Positions 50,459 through 60,250 are shown, counted from the stretch's first letter. The stretch is DNA of 64,000 bases from an uncultured Mediterraneibacter sp. (GCA_944381495.1 CALWLJ010000004.1:124001-188000); one strand, 5' to 3'. Made by a program: numbers and translations. The notes: a model not told the origin generated them from the letters alone.

Positions 50459-52754
50459 GACTTGGCGCCTCCTTTCCGCTCATATTCTCTCCCGGGGCCG
50501 CATTTGCTCCTTCTGTGCCGCGGTTCTTGCCTCCGGCATTTCCGCTCCCTGACTTCAGCTCATCTTCTGACAGCTGGGATGCGGCGATCTGCTGATACAC
50601 TTCACAGTCACGGAGCAGTTCCTCATGAGTTCCGATTCCCGCAATTCTTCCTTCATCCAGCACGATGATCTGTTCTGCGTGGAGGATTGTACTGATCCTC
50701 TGCGCCACGATCAGGACCGTGCTGTCCTTTGTTCTCTTCTTGAGCGCTCTTCTCAGAGTCACATCTGTCTTAAAGTCCAGCGCGGAGAAGCTGTCGTCAA
50801 AGATAAACACTTCCGGATGCTTTGCAATCGCTCTTGCAATTGAAAGTCTCTGCTTCTGTCCGCCGGAAACATTTCCGCCTCCCTGGGAGATAGGACTTTC
50901 ATATCCTTCCGGCTTGGCGTCGATAAACTCTGCCGCCTGAGCGATCTCAGCCGCCTCGATCATCTCCTCCTTTGTTCCGTCCGGATTGCCGAACATAATA
51001 TTGGAAGCAATATTACCAGAGAAAAGGACACCCTTCTGCGGCACATATCCCAGCCGGTCACGCAGGTCGTGCTGGCTCACTTCCCTGATATCCACTCCGT
51101 CCAGAGTGACAGATCCCTCCGTCACATCATAGAACCTGGGGATCAGGTTCACCAACGTAGACTTTCCGCTTCCCGTACTTCCGATAATCGCAGTCGTCTC
51201 TCCCGGCTTCGCTGTAAATGTAATATCATGCAGGACATTTTCGTCCGCTCCCGGATAACGGAAGGAAACATGGTCAAACCGGAGTACGCCTTTGTCTTCC
51301 TTCCGGAAATCTTTCGCATTCTCCGGATCATGGATCACCGTCTCACTGGTAAGCACTTCCTCCACACGGTCAGCCGCAACAGCAGCTCTCGGAAGCATGA
51401 TGGAAAGCATGCACAGCATGAGGAATCCCATGATGATCTGCATGGTATACTGGATAAATGCCATCATATCTCCCACCTGCATCTGTCCGTCATTGATCCC
51501 GTGAGCTCCGGTCCACATGATCAGGACGGATACTCCGTTCATCACAAGCATCATGACAGGCATCATAAATGTCATGGCGCGGTTTACAAACAGGTTGGTC
51601 CTGGTCAGTTCCCTGTTCGCTTCATCGAAACGTTCCTCCTCGTGTTTCTCCGTACTGAAGGCACGGATAACAGAAAGTCCGGTCAGGATCTCCCTCATAA
51701 CAAGGTTTACCTTATCTACAAGAGTCTGCAGGATCCTGAACTTGGGCATTGCCACCAGGAACAGGATCAGGATCACGAAAGCGATCACAATAACCGCAAG
51801 GGCAATGATCCAGGACATGGACACATTTGTCTGGAATACCTGGAAGATACCGCCGATAGCAAGGATCGGAGCATAAAGCACAATCCTCAGCAGCATTACG
51901 ATCAGCATCTGTATCTGCTGGATATCATTTGTACTTCTTGTAATAAGTGAAGCTGTAGAGAAATGGTCAAACTCATTATTTGAGAATCCTACAACCTTGT
52001 GGAACACTTTGCTTCTCAGATCGCGGCCTGTCGAGGCTCCGATCCTTGACGCCAGAAAGCCCACCATAATGCTGGCCGCCATTCCCAGAAATGCCAGAGC
52101 CGCCATTTTCCCGCCTGTTGTAAGCAGATAGTTTGTCTGAATCCGGTCCATATCCATCCCAAGATTCTCATAGGCGCTTCTCACATAACTGACTGCAGCC
52201 TGCTCCAGAATACTGTCCGGCATATCATCCAGCTGCTCTTCCATTTTCTCCACCATGGCGGAACGCTGTTCCTGAGGAAGCATTTCCATGATATCAAATA
52301 TATCCATATCGTCACTGACCATCTCTGGAGGAAGATTTTCCTTCAACTGCTCTTCAATCTGCTGCGTCATATCACTTCCAGACTCAAATCCTGCCGTAAG
52401 CATCATCGGCCCTGCCAGGATATCCTCCAGATCTCCCATCTCCTCTTCATCTGCGGAGACAGAATCTTTTAACACATATGCGGCCTGGTCATAGGAACTG
52501 TCATCCTCTTCGTAATCGTCCATGACCTGACTCTGATCTTCGTCAGACATAAACAGCGTCAGCCGTTCCATCTCTTTCACAGAGATTGCTTCCGGCACCT
52601 GTTCCTCCACTCCGCCCTGCTGGATTCCCACATTTACAATGTCGGAAGTATAGGCGGGAAGAGACAGGTCGCAGTATGCCTGAACAAACAGAATAACGAT
52701 GACAGCCAGCAGAGCTTTCCACTGTGCAGCCGCGTACTTGAATAAATTCTTCAT
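50451..52754 (-). CDS. Heterodimeric ABC exporter, subunit A, with large external insert
   Basis: 767-residue exporter half. Helix one (about residues 14-32) is followed by an acidic insert of roughly 150 residues (about 60-205, rich in Glu, Asp, Met and Gln) before helix two, unlike standard ~600-residue halves. Then five more helices and an ATPase domain with Walker A GSTGSGKSTL, signature NVSGGQKQRL and Walker B VFIFDDSFSALD, where Asp replaces the catalytic Glu. This makes it the degenerate-site subunit. Overlaps the MarR gene by 4 bp. Confidence 0.91.
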   Translation of the reverse strand: MKNLFKYAAAQWKALLAVIVILFVQAYCDLSLPAYTSDIVNVGIQQGGVEEQVPEAISVKEMERLTLFMSDEDQSQVMDDYEEDDSSYDQAAYVLKDSVSADEEEMGDLEDILAGPMMLTAGFESGSDMTQQIEEQLKENLPPEMVSDDMDIFDIMEMLPQEQRSAMVEKMEEQLDDMPDSILEQAAVSYVRSAYENLGMDMDRIQTNYLLTTGGKMAALAFLGMAASIMVGFLASRIGASTGRDLRSKVFHKVVGFSNNEFDHFSTASLITRSTNDIQQIQMLIVMLLRIVLYAPILAIGGIFQVFQTNVSMSWIIALAVIVIAFVILILFLVAMPKFRILQTLVDKVNLVMREILTGLSVIRAFSTEKHEEERFDEANRELTRTNLFVNRAMTFMMPVMMLVMNGVSVLIMWTGAHGINDGQMQVGDMMAFIQYTMQIIMGFLMLCMLSIMLPRAAVAADRVEEVLTSETVIHDPENAKDFRKEDKGVLRFDHVSFRYPGADENVLHDITFTAKPGETTAIIGSTGSGKSTLVNLIPRFYDVTEGSVTLDGVDIREVSQHDLRDRLGYVPQKGVLFSGNIASNIMFGNPDGTKEEMIEAAEIAQAAEFIDAKPEGYESPISQGGGNVSGGQKQRLSIARAIAKHPEVFIFDDSFSALDFKTDVTLRRALKKRTKDSTVLIVAQRISTILHAEQIIVLDEGRIAGIGTHEELLRDCEVYQQIAASQLSEDELKSGSGNAGGKNRGTEGANAAPGENMSGKEAPSHA

Positions 52755-53230
52755 GATCTGTCTTTCCTTTCTGTTGCTTTATTCCCACTCTCATCTTTTT
52801 CCACTGCCAGATTGTCGTTGATCTGCAGCAGAAGTCTCCGGAAAAGTATCTTCTCCTCCGTGCTCATTCCCCGGAACAGCACTTCCTCCATCTGATCTGC
52901 GATCCTCTTCACAGTCTGGATACAGGATTCTCCCTTTTCCGTCAGCTCCAGACGCATTACCCGCTGATCAGACGGATCCGGCTTTCTTGTGATGTAACCG
53001 CTCCGTTCCATCTTCTGTATGGTTGAAGTAATAGACGGCGGCGTCATATTCAGCAGAGCAGCCAGCTCTTTCTGAGACATGGAACTCTTCTGATGCAGAG
53101 AAAACAGGATGCTCGCCTGACTCCGGTTCAGATCAGACTCCTGATACATACTCCGCGCCCGATTCATCATCCTGTGAAAAACCAGCCCCATCATTCCAAA
53201 TGTAGGGATATGATCTACATCGCAATTCAA
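52751..53230 (-). CDS. MarR family transcriptional regulator
   Basis: 159-residue winged-helix repressor (QASILFSLHQKSSMSQKELAALLNMTPPSITSTIQKMERSGYITRKPDPSDQRVMRLELTEKG-type core, about residues 40-100). The likely start is TTG 53230, since AAAGGAGGG lies seven bases before it. It is the first gene of the exporter operon, and two TTAGTT-AACTAA palindromes upstream are its probable operators, giving drug- or substrate-controlled efflux. Confidence 0.9.
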   Translation of the reverse strand: MNCDVDHIPTFGMMGLVFHRMMNRARSMYQESDLNRSQASILFSLHQKSSMSQKELAALLNMTPPSITSTIQKMERSGYITRKPDPSDQRVMRLELTEKGESCIQTVKRIADQMEEVLFRGMSTEEKILFRRLLLQINDNLAVEKDESGNKATERKDRS

Positions 53231-53256
53231 GACTGTCCCTCCTTTCCAATTATAAA

Positions 53257-53272
53257 TTAGTTAGATAACTAA
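53257..53272. promoter_or_regulatory. MarR operator 1
   Basis: TTAGTTAGATAACTAA, a palindrome with 7-bp arms, 5 bp downstream of the -10 of the marR promoter and thus over the transcription start. A second related site lies at 53354-53370. Confidence 0.7.
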
Positions 53273-53277
53273 ACGAT

Positions 53278-53306
53278 ATATTAGTATTAATAGACAAAGA
53301 AGTCAA
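53278..53306 (-). promoter_or_regulatory. Promoter of the MarR/ABC exporter operon
   Basis: Minus-strand -35 TTGACT (53306-53301), 17-bp spacer, -10 TAATAT (53283-53278), followed at once by operator 1. Strong match to the sigma-A consensus. Confidence 0.7.
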
Positions 53307-53353
53307 GCATATTCTGCCTGACTTCACAATTTCTTTATAAATTTTACATAAAT

Positions 53354-53370
53354 TTAGTTCGGATAACTAA
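53354..53370. promoter_or_regulatory. MarR operator 2
   Basis: TTAGTTCGGATAACTAA, same half-sites as operator 1 with one extra base between them, about 50 bp upstream of the -35. Might allow looping or control of a divergent element, though no divergent gene exists here. Confidence 0.55.
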
Positions 53371-53421
53371 TTAATCCTGTTCTTTCCGAAGTCTCCCCCG
53401 ATCGTGACCCCATTTCTCCCT

Positions 53422-54609
53422 TTATGCTTCGTCTTCATCAAAAGGGACTTCACTCTCTGCGTTCTGTACCGGCGGTCTGTCCCACTTCATCGTTCTCACA
53501 TTGATCCCATTCACTTCAATATGATCATCCACTGGGATAACCAGACACTGCCGTCCGTCGATGATCCTGGTCTCTACCAGATCCGCCCGGTCCGGATTAA
53601 CCTTGATGACAATATCCGGTGTCTCGATGTTGAACTTTCTCGTTTCTGCAATATTGGACGCCAGAAGAGACGCCTTCTCTCCTGCATTCTCCTCGAAATT
53701 CCGGTCAAAGTTCTCCATCTTCTCCGCAGGCACGCCGCTCTGCTCGAAGATCTTCTTCACATCCGTCTTGTCCAGCTTCAGAGGATCCGGCTCCTCCTTG
53801 TGTTCTTCGATCAGGTCATTGAGCGTCTCATGGATGTTGCGGACCGTCTCATAATCCCCGTCCTCGCCCAGCGTATCCTCGATGATCATCTGGAAGGTTT
53901 CCTTCTGCGTGTCAGCCGACATAGGCATCTTCGCCCCCAGCAGCTGCTCGATCATCTCCGGCTGCAGGTCCTCAGACTTCTTCGTATAATACAGCACGCT
54001 GTGAAGATCTGTGCTTCTGTCATTGAAAGCAGGAAACAGGAATCCTTTGTCCGGCATATCCACGATCCAGTCCCGGATCCGGTCCTGGATCCGGTTGTCC
54101 TCTGCGTTGTAGCAGAGTCCGGCCTTTGATAAGGATACCGGACAGATGCTCATCAGCAGATACTCGTAAACTTCGTCCGATGCATCGAACATCTCCAGAT
54201 CGTCGGTTGACTTCCCGGGGATATCGTACATGGCATGGATCAGAATGATATAATAATTCTCCCCATACTCATATGTAGCGATCACTTTGTCGTAAAACTC
54301 CTCCAGCAGCATGTCATCTTCCAGCTTACTGTTCCGGAGCTTCAGTAAAAACTCCTGGGTCCCGCCCGGCATCTCCGCATCCAGCGGGAACTCCATGTTC
54401 AGCATGTTTCGTCCCACCGTGCCGGACAACGTTTTCTTAAAGATATCAAAATATTTGAAAGCTTCCTCCTCCGGAAGAGAAAGGAAGGCATCCTTTGATT
54501 CCATTTTTTTATTCTTCTCATGATCCACATAACAGCCGCAGATCCTTGTAATGGCACAGTTCTTCGGCGTGAACTGCTTGCGGATCTCCAGTATTTCCTT
54601 CTTATTCAT
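53422..54609 (-). CDS. DUF4317 protein
   Basis: A 395-residue cytosolic protein of the DUF4317 family found in Clostridia. It opens MNKKEILEIRKQFTPKNCAITRICGCYVD, contains YYIILIHAMYDIPGK and SVLYYTKKSEDLQPEMIEQLLG, and ends with a helical segment, then NVRTMKWDRPPVQ. Rich in acidic residues. No enzymatic motif is recognised, and the function of the family is unknown. It has its own promoter and stands alone. Confidence 0.88.
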   Translation of the reverse strand: MNKKEILEIRKQFTPKNCAITRICGCYVDHEKNKKMESKDAFLSLPEEEAFKYFDIFKKTLSGTVGRNMLNMEFPLDAEMPGGTQEFLLKLRNSKLEDDMLLEEFYDKVIATYEYGENYYIILIHAMYDIPGKSTDDLEMFDASDEVYEYLLMSICPVSLSKAGLCYNAEDNRIQDRIRDWIVDMPDKGFLFPAFNDRSTDLHSVLYYTKKSEDLQPEMIEQLLGAKMPMSADTQKETFQMIIEDTLGEDGDYETVRNIHETLNDLIEEHKEEPDPLKLDKTDVKKIFEQSGVPAEKMENFDRNFEENAGEKASLLASNIAETRKFNIETPDIVIKVNPDRADLVETRIIDGRQCLVIPVDDHIEVNGINVRTMKWDRPPVQNAESEVPFDEDEA

Positions 54610-54684
54610 TATCGATACTCCTCGCTTGTCTTATTATGTAGTAGTGTTTTCAGACCCTCTCCAAGGTCCGGTCGTCATTTATCC

Positions 54685-54713
54685 ATTATAGAGAATATGG
54701 GGCGACGTTGCAA
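54685..54713 (-). promoter_or_regulatory. Promoter of the DUF4317 gene
   Basis: Minus-strand -35 TTGCAA (54713-54708), 17-bp spacer, perfect -10 TATAAT (54690-54685), about 75 bp before the ATG. Confidence 0.65.
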
Positions 54714-54768
54714 GCGCGGACTGTTCTTCCCTTTCAAAACTGTAAGTGTAATCCCCTCCGGTCATTGA

Positions 54769-54839
54769 TATAATATGAACACCTGGCGAGGCATTTCACG
54801 AGCCTAGTGGCCAAGGTATAATATGAACACCTGGTGAGG
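54769..54839 (+). promoter_or_regulatory. Two direct repeats before the Bce-like operon
   Basis: TATAATATGAACACCTGG followed by CGAGG (54769-54791) and again with TGAGG (54817-54839), a 23-bp repeat with one difference at a 48-bp period. Each includes a TATAAT. They may be response-regulator sites and/or alternate -10 elements of the ABC/two-component operon downstream. Confidence 0.5.
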
Positions 54840-54887
54840 GATTGCCTCCCATGACGTGTTAGTTTCTGCATAGAGAAAGGAGTTATT

Positions 54888-55655
54888 ATGGTGGAACCCA
54901 TACTCAGACTGGAGCAAGTCAAAAAATATTACGGAAGAAACGCAAACATTACCAAAGCAATCAACGGCATATCCATATCCGTTAAAAAGGGAGAATTTAC
55001 AGCTGTCATGGGATCCAGCGGATCCGGCAAGACTACCCTGCTGAACTGCATTGCCACGATCGACAATGTGACCGCCGGGCACATCTATATCAGAGGCATG
55101 GATATCACGGAGCTCCGGGAAAGCCGTCTGGCAGACTTCCGGCGGAAGAATCTGGGATTTATCTTCCAAGATTTCAATCTTCTGGACACACTGACCGTCG
55201 GGGAAAATATCGCGCTGTCTCAGATCATTGGAAGGGCCGACCCTGAGGCCATTGACAGCAGAGTGCAGAATATCGCGGAGAAACTGGGCATCAAAGATAT
55301 TCTTGATAAATTCCCATATGAGATTTCCGGGGGACAGAAACAGCGCTGCGCCTGTGCACGCGCATTGATCAATGAACCCGCGCTGATCCTTGCCGACGAA
55401 CCTACCGGCGCCCTTGACTCCAGAGCATCCCGGATGCTCCTTGAGGCCATGTCCGCTGTCAATCGGAAAATGAACGCCACCATTCTCATGGTAACTCATG
55501 ATCCATTCTGTGCGTCCTTCTGCGGCCGCATCCTTTTTCTAAAAGACGGCCGGATCTTCAGCGAGATTTCAAGGGGCGATAAGAGCCGGAAGGAATTGTT
55601 CACGGAGATCCTGGATACACTGAATCTTCTGGGAGGTGATCTTGAAAATGCTTAG
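54888..55655 (+). CDS. Bce-type ABC transporter ATPase
   Basis: 255-residue ATPase of the peptide-detoxification group (BceA/VraF-like). Walker [11 protein letters not shown] at about 42-51, Q-loop [18 protein letters not shown], signature [15 protein letters not shown] and Walker [17 protein letters not shown] 54888 follows AAAGGAG. It is the first gene of a four-gene plus-strand operon with permease, response regulator and sensor kinase, which together sense and resist cell-wall-active peptides. Confidence 0.93.
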   Translation: MVEPILRLEQVKKYYGRNANITKAINGISISVKKGEFTAVMGSSGSGKTTLLNCIATIDNVTAGHIYIRGMDITELRESRLADFRRKNLGFIFQDFNLLDTLTVGENIALSQIIGRADPEAIDSRVQNIAEKLGIKDILDKFPYEISGGQKQRCACARALINEPALILADEPTGALDSRASRMLLEAMSAVNRKMNATILMVTHDPFCASFCGRILFLKDGRIFSEISRGDKSRKELFTEILDTLNLLGGDLENA

Positions 55656-57621
55656 CAGACTTGCATTTCGCAACGTAAGACGGAGCCTGGGGGACTATGC
55701 CGTGTACCTGATCACCATTACACTGGCCTTTTCCCTTGTATTTTCCTTTGGTCTGATCGCATCATCCCAAGCCGTCATTGATCTCTCCAGCGGGATGAAC
55801 CTCTTCCGGACCCTTCTGGATTTTGTCAATGCAGTCATCATACTGGTGATCTGTTTTCTGGTCAACTACACAACGAAATTTATGTTCACGAAACGAAGCC
55901 GTGAGTTCGGCATGTACCTTCTCCTCGGGATCCGCAGAAACCAGATTGTGAGGATGTTCCTGCTGGAAATCCTGCTGCTTGGACTTATTGCCCTTGCTCT
56001 TTCCATTCCGCTGGGCTTTATCGTCAGCCAGTTTTTGTCCATGCTCATTGTAAATATTTTCGGAGTGGCAGAGCTTATTCTGATCACCTTTCAGGCTGAG
56101 GCTCTGGAACAGCTGTTTGTTTATTTTTCCATCCTGTACCTGCTGGTTTTCCTGAATATGCTCCGCAGGATGGGAAAGATGAATATCCGCCGCTTTCTTG
56201 ATACAGAAAGAGAAAATGAAAAAAAGATGCTGCGCTCCTCCGGACAGCGGAATCTGCTGTTTTTCCTGAGCCTTCTGCTCGGCGTCGGGGCATTCGCATT
56301 ATGGAATTCCCAGTTTGATCTGACAGCGATCAGCACCGGAGAGACGCTAACCTGGCTGATGGTCGCCGTTACCTTGTTTATCATCAGCATCTATGGCATA
56401 TCCGTGACCGGATCCGATATGCTCCTGACCTTTGTGCTAAAACGGAAGAAGGTCAAATATACCGGTGATCATCTTTTTCTCGCCAGAACATTCTCCTCTA
56501 AGGTACGGAGCATGAGCATAACTGCAGGGACTCTGTCCGTACTGGTCACGCTGACTCTTCTGGCGCTTAACTTTTCCTACTTGTCTCAGGGAGTTTATGA
56601 GTATACACTTGAATCAGAAGCCCCTTATGACGTATCTGTTCATGACAACAGAGAGGTACTGGATGATTACATCGATATCATAGAAGAAGACTATACGATC
56701 CAGGACATAGTAAAGTATGATATTTACAAAGAACCAAAAATGGTTCTAAATCCCATTGTAGCGTTGCCCGGATCCAATGAAGACTTCGACAGTGTCATCT
56801 CCCTTGGCAGCTACAACGCCCTGCTGGAACTCCGGGGGATGGAACCGGTCACGCTGAAAGATGATGAGTACATGATCGTATGCAATCCTCAGTATCTGGA
56901 ACTGTTTGAAAACACCGACAGTATCAAATCTCTCACTCTTGCAGACGGAAACATCCTTAATCTTGCTCAAATCACGGACCGGGGCTACTGGCTGTATATG
57001 AGCGGAATCGCCAATTATGCCGCTGTCTTCCCGGATCAGTATACTAAAGGCCTGGAAACTGCCGAGAGCAATCTGGTCGTAGATACCATAGAGGAAACCT
57101 CTGCTGATTTAGAGAAGAAAATCGAAGATGAAATGAGCTGGCATCTGGTCTATACTGATGAAGACGGTGACACGGTACATGAATTCTATCGCTTCAACGT
57201 GCGGGGACTGGTCATTGAAGAAACGAACAGCATGACTGCCATGATCTCTTCCCTTTGCCTGTATATCGCCTTTATCTTCCTCTCCACAGTAGGGACCATT
57301 CTGGCTGTCCAGTCGCTGAGCGACGCTTCAAAATACCGTTACCGCTACACTGTGCTGAACCGCCTGGGCGTGGAAGCAGGCAGCCTTTTCCGGACGATCT
57401 TACGACAGCTTCTGATCCTGTTCGGGCTGCCGGTTATCTATCCGGTGATCATTGTATTCCTGTGTATGACTTCCATCAATCGAGTGTACAGCCTGGCGCT
57501 TTATGACCCATATATTTATCTGCTGTATTTTCTGGCGGGGCTCGGAATCTTCCTGCTGGTTTACGGAATATATTTTGCCGCGGCGTTTGTGGGATTTAAG
57601 AGAAATATTCAGGTGCAGTGA
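55648..57621 (+). CDS. Bce-type ABC permease (FtsX domains, large external loop)
   Basis: About 657 residues with the ten-helix plan of BceB: one helix (about 15-35), three FtsX helices (about 50-160), further helices, then a large extracellular domain (about residues 310-525) between helices seven and eight, and three closing helices. The external domain is thought to bind the peptide antibiotic or lipid II complex. ATG 55648 is chosen behind GGAGGTGATC; it overlaps the ATPase gene by 8 bp. The permease also passes the signal to the sensor kinase. Confidence 0.9.
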   Translation: MLSRLAFRNVRRSLGDYAVYLITITLAFSLVFSFGLIASSQAVIDLSSGMNLFRTLLDFVNAVIILVICFLVNYTTKFMFTKRSREFGMYLLLGIRRNQIVRMFLLEILLLGLIALALSIPLGFIVSQFLSMLIVNIFGVAELILITFQAEALEQLFVYFSILYLLVFLNMLRRMGKMNIRRFLDTERENEKKMLRSSGQRNLLFFLSLLLGVGAFALWNSQFDLTAISTGETLTWLMVAVTLFIISIYGISVTGSDMLLTFVLKRKKVKYTGDHLFLARTFSSKVRSMSITAGTLSVLVTLTLLALNFSYLSQGVYEYTLESEAPYDVSVHDNREVLDDYIDIIEEDYTIQDIVKYDIYKEPKMVLNPIVALPGSNEDFDSVISLGSYNALLELRGMEPVTLKDDEYMIVCNPQYLELFENTDSIKSLTLADGNILNLAQITDRGYWLYMSGIANYAAVFPDQYTKGLETAESNLVVDTIEETSADLEKKIEDEMSWHLVYTDEDGDTVHEFYRFNVRGLVIEETNSMTAMISSLCLYIAFIFLSTVGTILAVQSLSDASKYRYRYTVLNRLGVEAGSLFRTILRQLLILFGLPVIYPVIIVFLCMTSINRVYSLALYDPYIYLLYFLAGLGIFLLVYGIYFAAAFVGFKRNIQVQ

Positions 57622-57687
57622 TCGTACTGATGTTCCATTCAGGATATGGCGGGGCAAAAAAACTCAACAAAACCAGGAGGTACGCTT

Positions 57688-58347
57688 ATGCGGATCGCGA
57701 TTATTGAAGACGATGACAGAACCCGTCAGGAGCTGGCAAAGCTTCTGATCAGATATGGATACGACACAGTCCAGCCCGATCATTTTGAGGATATGGCCGC
57801 AGAGCTCACCGGCATTCCCGCTGATCTGATCCTGATGGACATTAACCTGCCCTATGAGAACGGATATGAACTCTGCCGCCGGATCCGGGATACGTCCCGG
57901 GTCCCGGTTATCTTTGTCACGAGCAGAGACACATCTGAAGATGAGCTGAAAAGCATCCGGGCAGGGGGGATCGACTTTATTGCCAAGCCATATGATCCTC
58001 TGATCCTTCTGGAGAAGATCCGCCGGGCCCTGCACCTTACAGATCCCGAAAACTACCGGGAGCTGACGAGAAAGGACTGTACGCTGGATCTCCATATGTC
58101 TGTAATAAAATATAAAGGCAGGGAGACCGAGCTTACCAGAAATGAATTCCGAATCCTGTACTATTTCTTTATGAACAACGGAAGGATACTCAGCAAAGAG
58201 GAGCTTCTGGAAAAACTGTGGAATGACCGCTATTACCTGGATGAAAACATACTTCTTGTCAATATGACGCGCCTGAAACACAAGCTCCGTGATATTGGCA
58301 TCACACACCTGCTCAGGAACATTCGAGGGGAGGGCTGGATCCTTTGA
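57688..58347 (+). CDS. Response regulator, OmpR/BceR type
   Basis: 219-residue regulator: receiver domain with E7-D8-D9 acidic pocket, phospho-acceptor D51 (LILMDINLP) and the lysine in IAKPYDP; winged-helix DNA-binding domain from about residue 125 (ELTRNEFRILYYFFMNNGRILSKEELLEKLW). ATG 57688 follows CCAGGAGG. Overlaps the kinase gene by 4 bp. Likely activates the operon via the direct repeats at 54769-54839. Confidence 0.93.
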   Translation: MRIAIIEDDDRTRQELAKLLIRYGYDTVQPDHFEDMAAELTGIPADLILMDINLPYENGYELCRRIRDTSRVPVIFVTSRDTSEDELKSIRAGGIDFIAKPYDPLILLEKIRRALHLTDPENYRELTRKDCTLDLHMSVIKYKGRETELTRNEFRILYYFFMNNGRILSKEELLEKLWNDRYYLDENILLVNMTRLKHKLRDIGITHLLRNIRGEGWIL

Positions 58348-59345
58348 AATTTTTAGAATATCTGGAAAGCAGAATATATGATATCATTTATTATATACTT
58401 TTTTTGTTTCTAATAATATTTATTCTTGCCGCAGCAGGAACAAAAGGGTTCTATATCTTTCTGTTCTCTGCTATCTCCGCGGGAGCCTTCCTGCTTTTTC
58501 TTTTCTTCTCCTTCCGCAAGGCAGAAAAAGAATCAGAAAAGATCAGGACTCTTGCTGACAGCATAGAAGAAGCATACTATATATCCGAGGTTCTTCCTAA
58601 ACCGAGAAGGCTGCAGGACCAGGCCATGTACTATGCTCTGCAAAAGGCCTGCCTGGCCATGAACAACCGGCTGTCCGCCCAGGAACAGGACCATCAGGAA
58701 TATCAGGAATATATCGAAACCTTTGCTCACGAGATCAAGATTCCGATCAGCGCTCTTTCACTTACATTTGACAACGAAAACAATTTTGCTTTAAAGAAAG
58801 AAACGGACCGCATCAGTCAGCTTGTGGAACAGATGCTTTACTACGCCAGGAGCGAGAATCCGGAAAAGGATTCTTTTATCCGTGAGACATTCCTGGACGA
58901 GATCGTTCACAATGTTATTCTAAAATACCGGCGTTACCTGATGGAACATAATGTAAAGCTTGACATTGACATAAATAATGTTATTATTTACACAGACATA
59001 AAATGGTTGACATTTATTCTGTCCCAGATCATCCAAAATTCCATAAAATATTTTGACAAGTCTGAAAAGATACTGTCTGTCCAAACCTTAGTCCGCCCCT
59101 CCAGTGTCACTCTGATCATGGAAGACAATGGCTGCGGTATCCCCGCCGCTGACCTTCCCCGAATCTTCGAGAAAGGATTTACCGGATCAGACCGCTCCAG
59201 GGCAAATGCTACTGGGATGGGGCTTTACCTTGCCAGAAAGCTGGCTCTGCGGCTGGGACTGGACCTGACCGCCGAGTCGGCGGAAGGGGAATATACCAGA
59301 ATACTGCTGCACTTCCCCAAAGGAACGGTGCATCGGTTTGAATGA
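58344..59345 (+). CDS. Intramembrane-sensing histidine kinase, BceS type
   Basis: 333-residue kinase with two helices (about 13-31 and 35-56) joined by only a few external residues, so it cannot sense ligands alone and depends on the permease. H-box FAHEIKIPISAL with H129; ATPase domain with N-box (FILSQIIQNSIKYF), G1 MEDNGCGIP, F-box IFEKGFTG and G2 ATGMGLYLARKL. It is the last gene of the Bce-like operon. Confidence 0.93.
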   Translation: MKFLEYLESRIYDIIYYILFLFLIIFILAAAGTKGFYIFLFSAISAGAFLLFLFFSFRKAEKESEKIRTLADSIEEAYYISEVLPKPRRLQDQAMYYALQKACLAMNNRLSAQEQDHQEYQEYIETFAHEIKIPISALSLTFDNENNFALKKETDRISQLVEQMLYYARSENPEKDSFIRETFLDEIVHNVILKYRRYLMEHNVKLDIDINNVIIYTDIKWLTFILSQIIQNSIKYFDKSEKILSVQTLVRPSSVTLIMEDNGCGIPAADLPRIFEKGFTGSDRSRANATGMGLYLARKLALRLGLDLTAESAEGEYTRILLHFPKGTVHRFE

Positions 59346-59348
59346 TAA

Positions 59349-59397
59349 AATACCGATATCCGGCAGCGTTCTCTCCACGCTCCCGAATATCGGTATT
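59349..59397. terminator. Terminator hairpin after the Bce-like operon
   Basis: Long stem AATACCGATATCCGGCAGCG with near-complementary arm CGCTCCCGAATATCGGTATT and a 7-nt loop, starting 3 bp after the kinase stop. The flanks are A-rich on the left and moderately T-rich on the right, so it could also stop the convergent pflA transcript. Confidence 0.7.
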
Positions 59398-59505
59398 AAC
59401 TGTTATTCTATCTCAATACTTAATGCTTCTCCGGTTTCTTATCGCTCCCTGGTTTGATGCGTCTCCTGCTTGTTGTATCTTTCTCTCTATCATGTCGCCT
59501 GTATG

Positions 59506-60237
59506 CTACTTCTTTCCCGTCTCAAGGATCCGGTTCGCATTCTCGACCCTTTCCTTTGTCGGAGGCTCAACTCCGGCCAGCGGGTAATCATACCCCAGTT
59601 CTTTCCACTTATATTCGCCCAGCGTATGATACGGCAGTACCTCTACTTTCTCCACGTTATCCAGCGTTTTTATAAAATCGTGCAGACGTTCCAGATACTC
59701 ATCCTTATCGCTGCGTCCCGGCACAAGCACGTGCCGGATCCATACCGGTTTCTTTATATCAGACAAATAACGGGCAAGATCCAGAATATTCTGGTTTGTA
59801 TGTCCGGTCAGTATCTTGTGCTGCTCATCATCAATATGCTTGATGTCCAGTAAAAGCAGATCTGTATACTTCATCAGCTCATTAAACTTACTGAAAAAGG
59901 GCTCCTCCCTTGTAAACGGCGCTCCGCTGGTATCAATCGTCGTATGGACGCCTTGCTCCTTCGCCTTCCGGAACAGCTCCGTCAGAAAATCAATCTGCAT
60001 CAGCGGCTCCCCGCCGCTCACCGTAATGCCCCCTCCGTCCTTCCAGTAAGAACGGTAACGGAGCGCCTGCTTCAGTAGCTCATCCGCACTCTTCTGCTCT
60101 CCGGCCTGCATGTTCCACGTATCCGGATTATGGCAGAACTGACAGCGCATTGGACATCCACTGACAAAAATAACAAAACGGACGCCCGGCCCGTCAACCG
60201 AGCCAAAACTCTCCGTAGAATGAATATATCCCTGCAT
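59506..60237 (-). CDS. pflA: Pyruvate formate-lyase activating enzyme
   Basis: Radical-SAM activase that abstracts hydrogen from the PflB glycine. The 243-residue protein has the [4Fe-4S] motif C28-PMRC-QFC (C28, C32, C35), GGGITVSGGEPL for SAM binding and SFGSVDGPGVRFVIF at the N-terminus. It is downstream of pflB on the same strand, but the 270-bp gap between them is filled by a palindromic repeat array. Confidence 0.96.
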   Translation of the reverse strand: MQGYIHSTESFGSVDGPGVRFVIFVSGCPMRCQFCHNPDTWNMQAGEQKSADELLKQALRYRSYWKDGGGITVSGGEPLMQIDFLTELFRKAKEQGVHTTIDTSGAPFTREEPFFSKFNELMKYTDLLLLDIKHIDDEQHKILTGHTNQNILDLARYLSDIKKPVWIRHVLVPGRSDKDEYLERLHDFIKTLDNVEKVEVLPYHTLGEYKWKELGYDYPLAGVEPPTKERVENANRILETGKK

Positions 60238-60250
60238 ACTTTCCCCTTTC

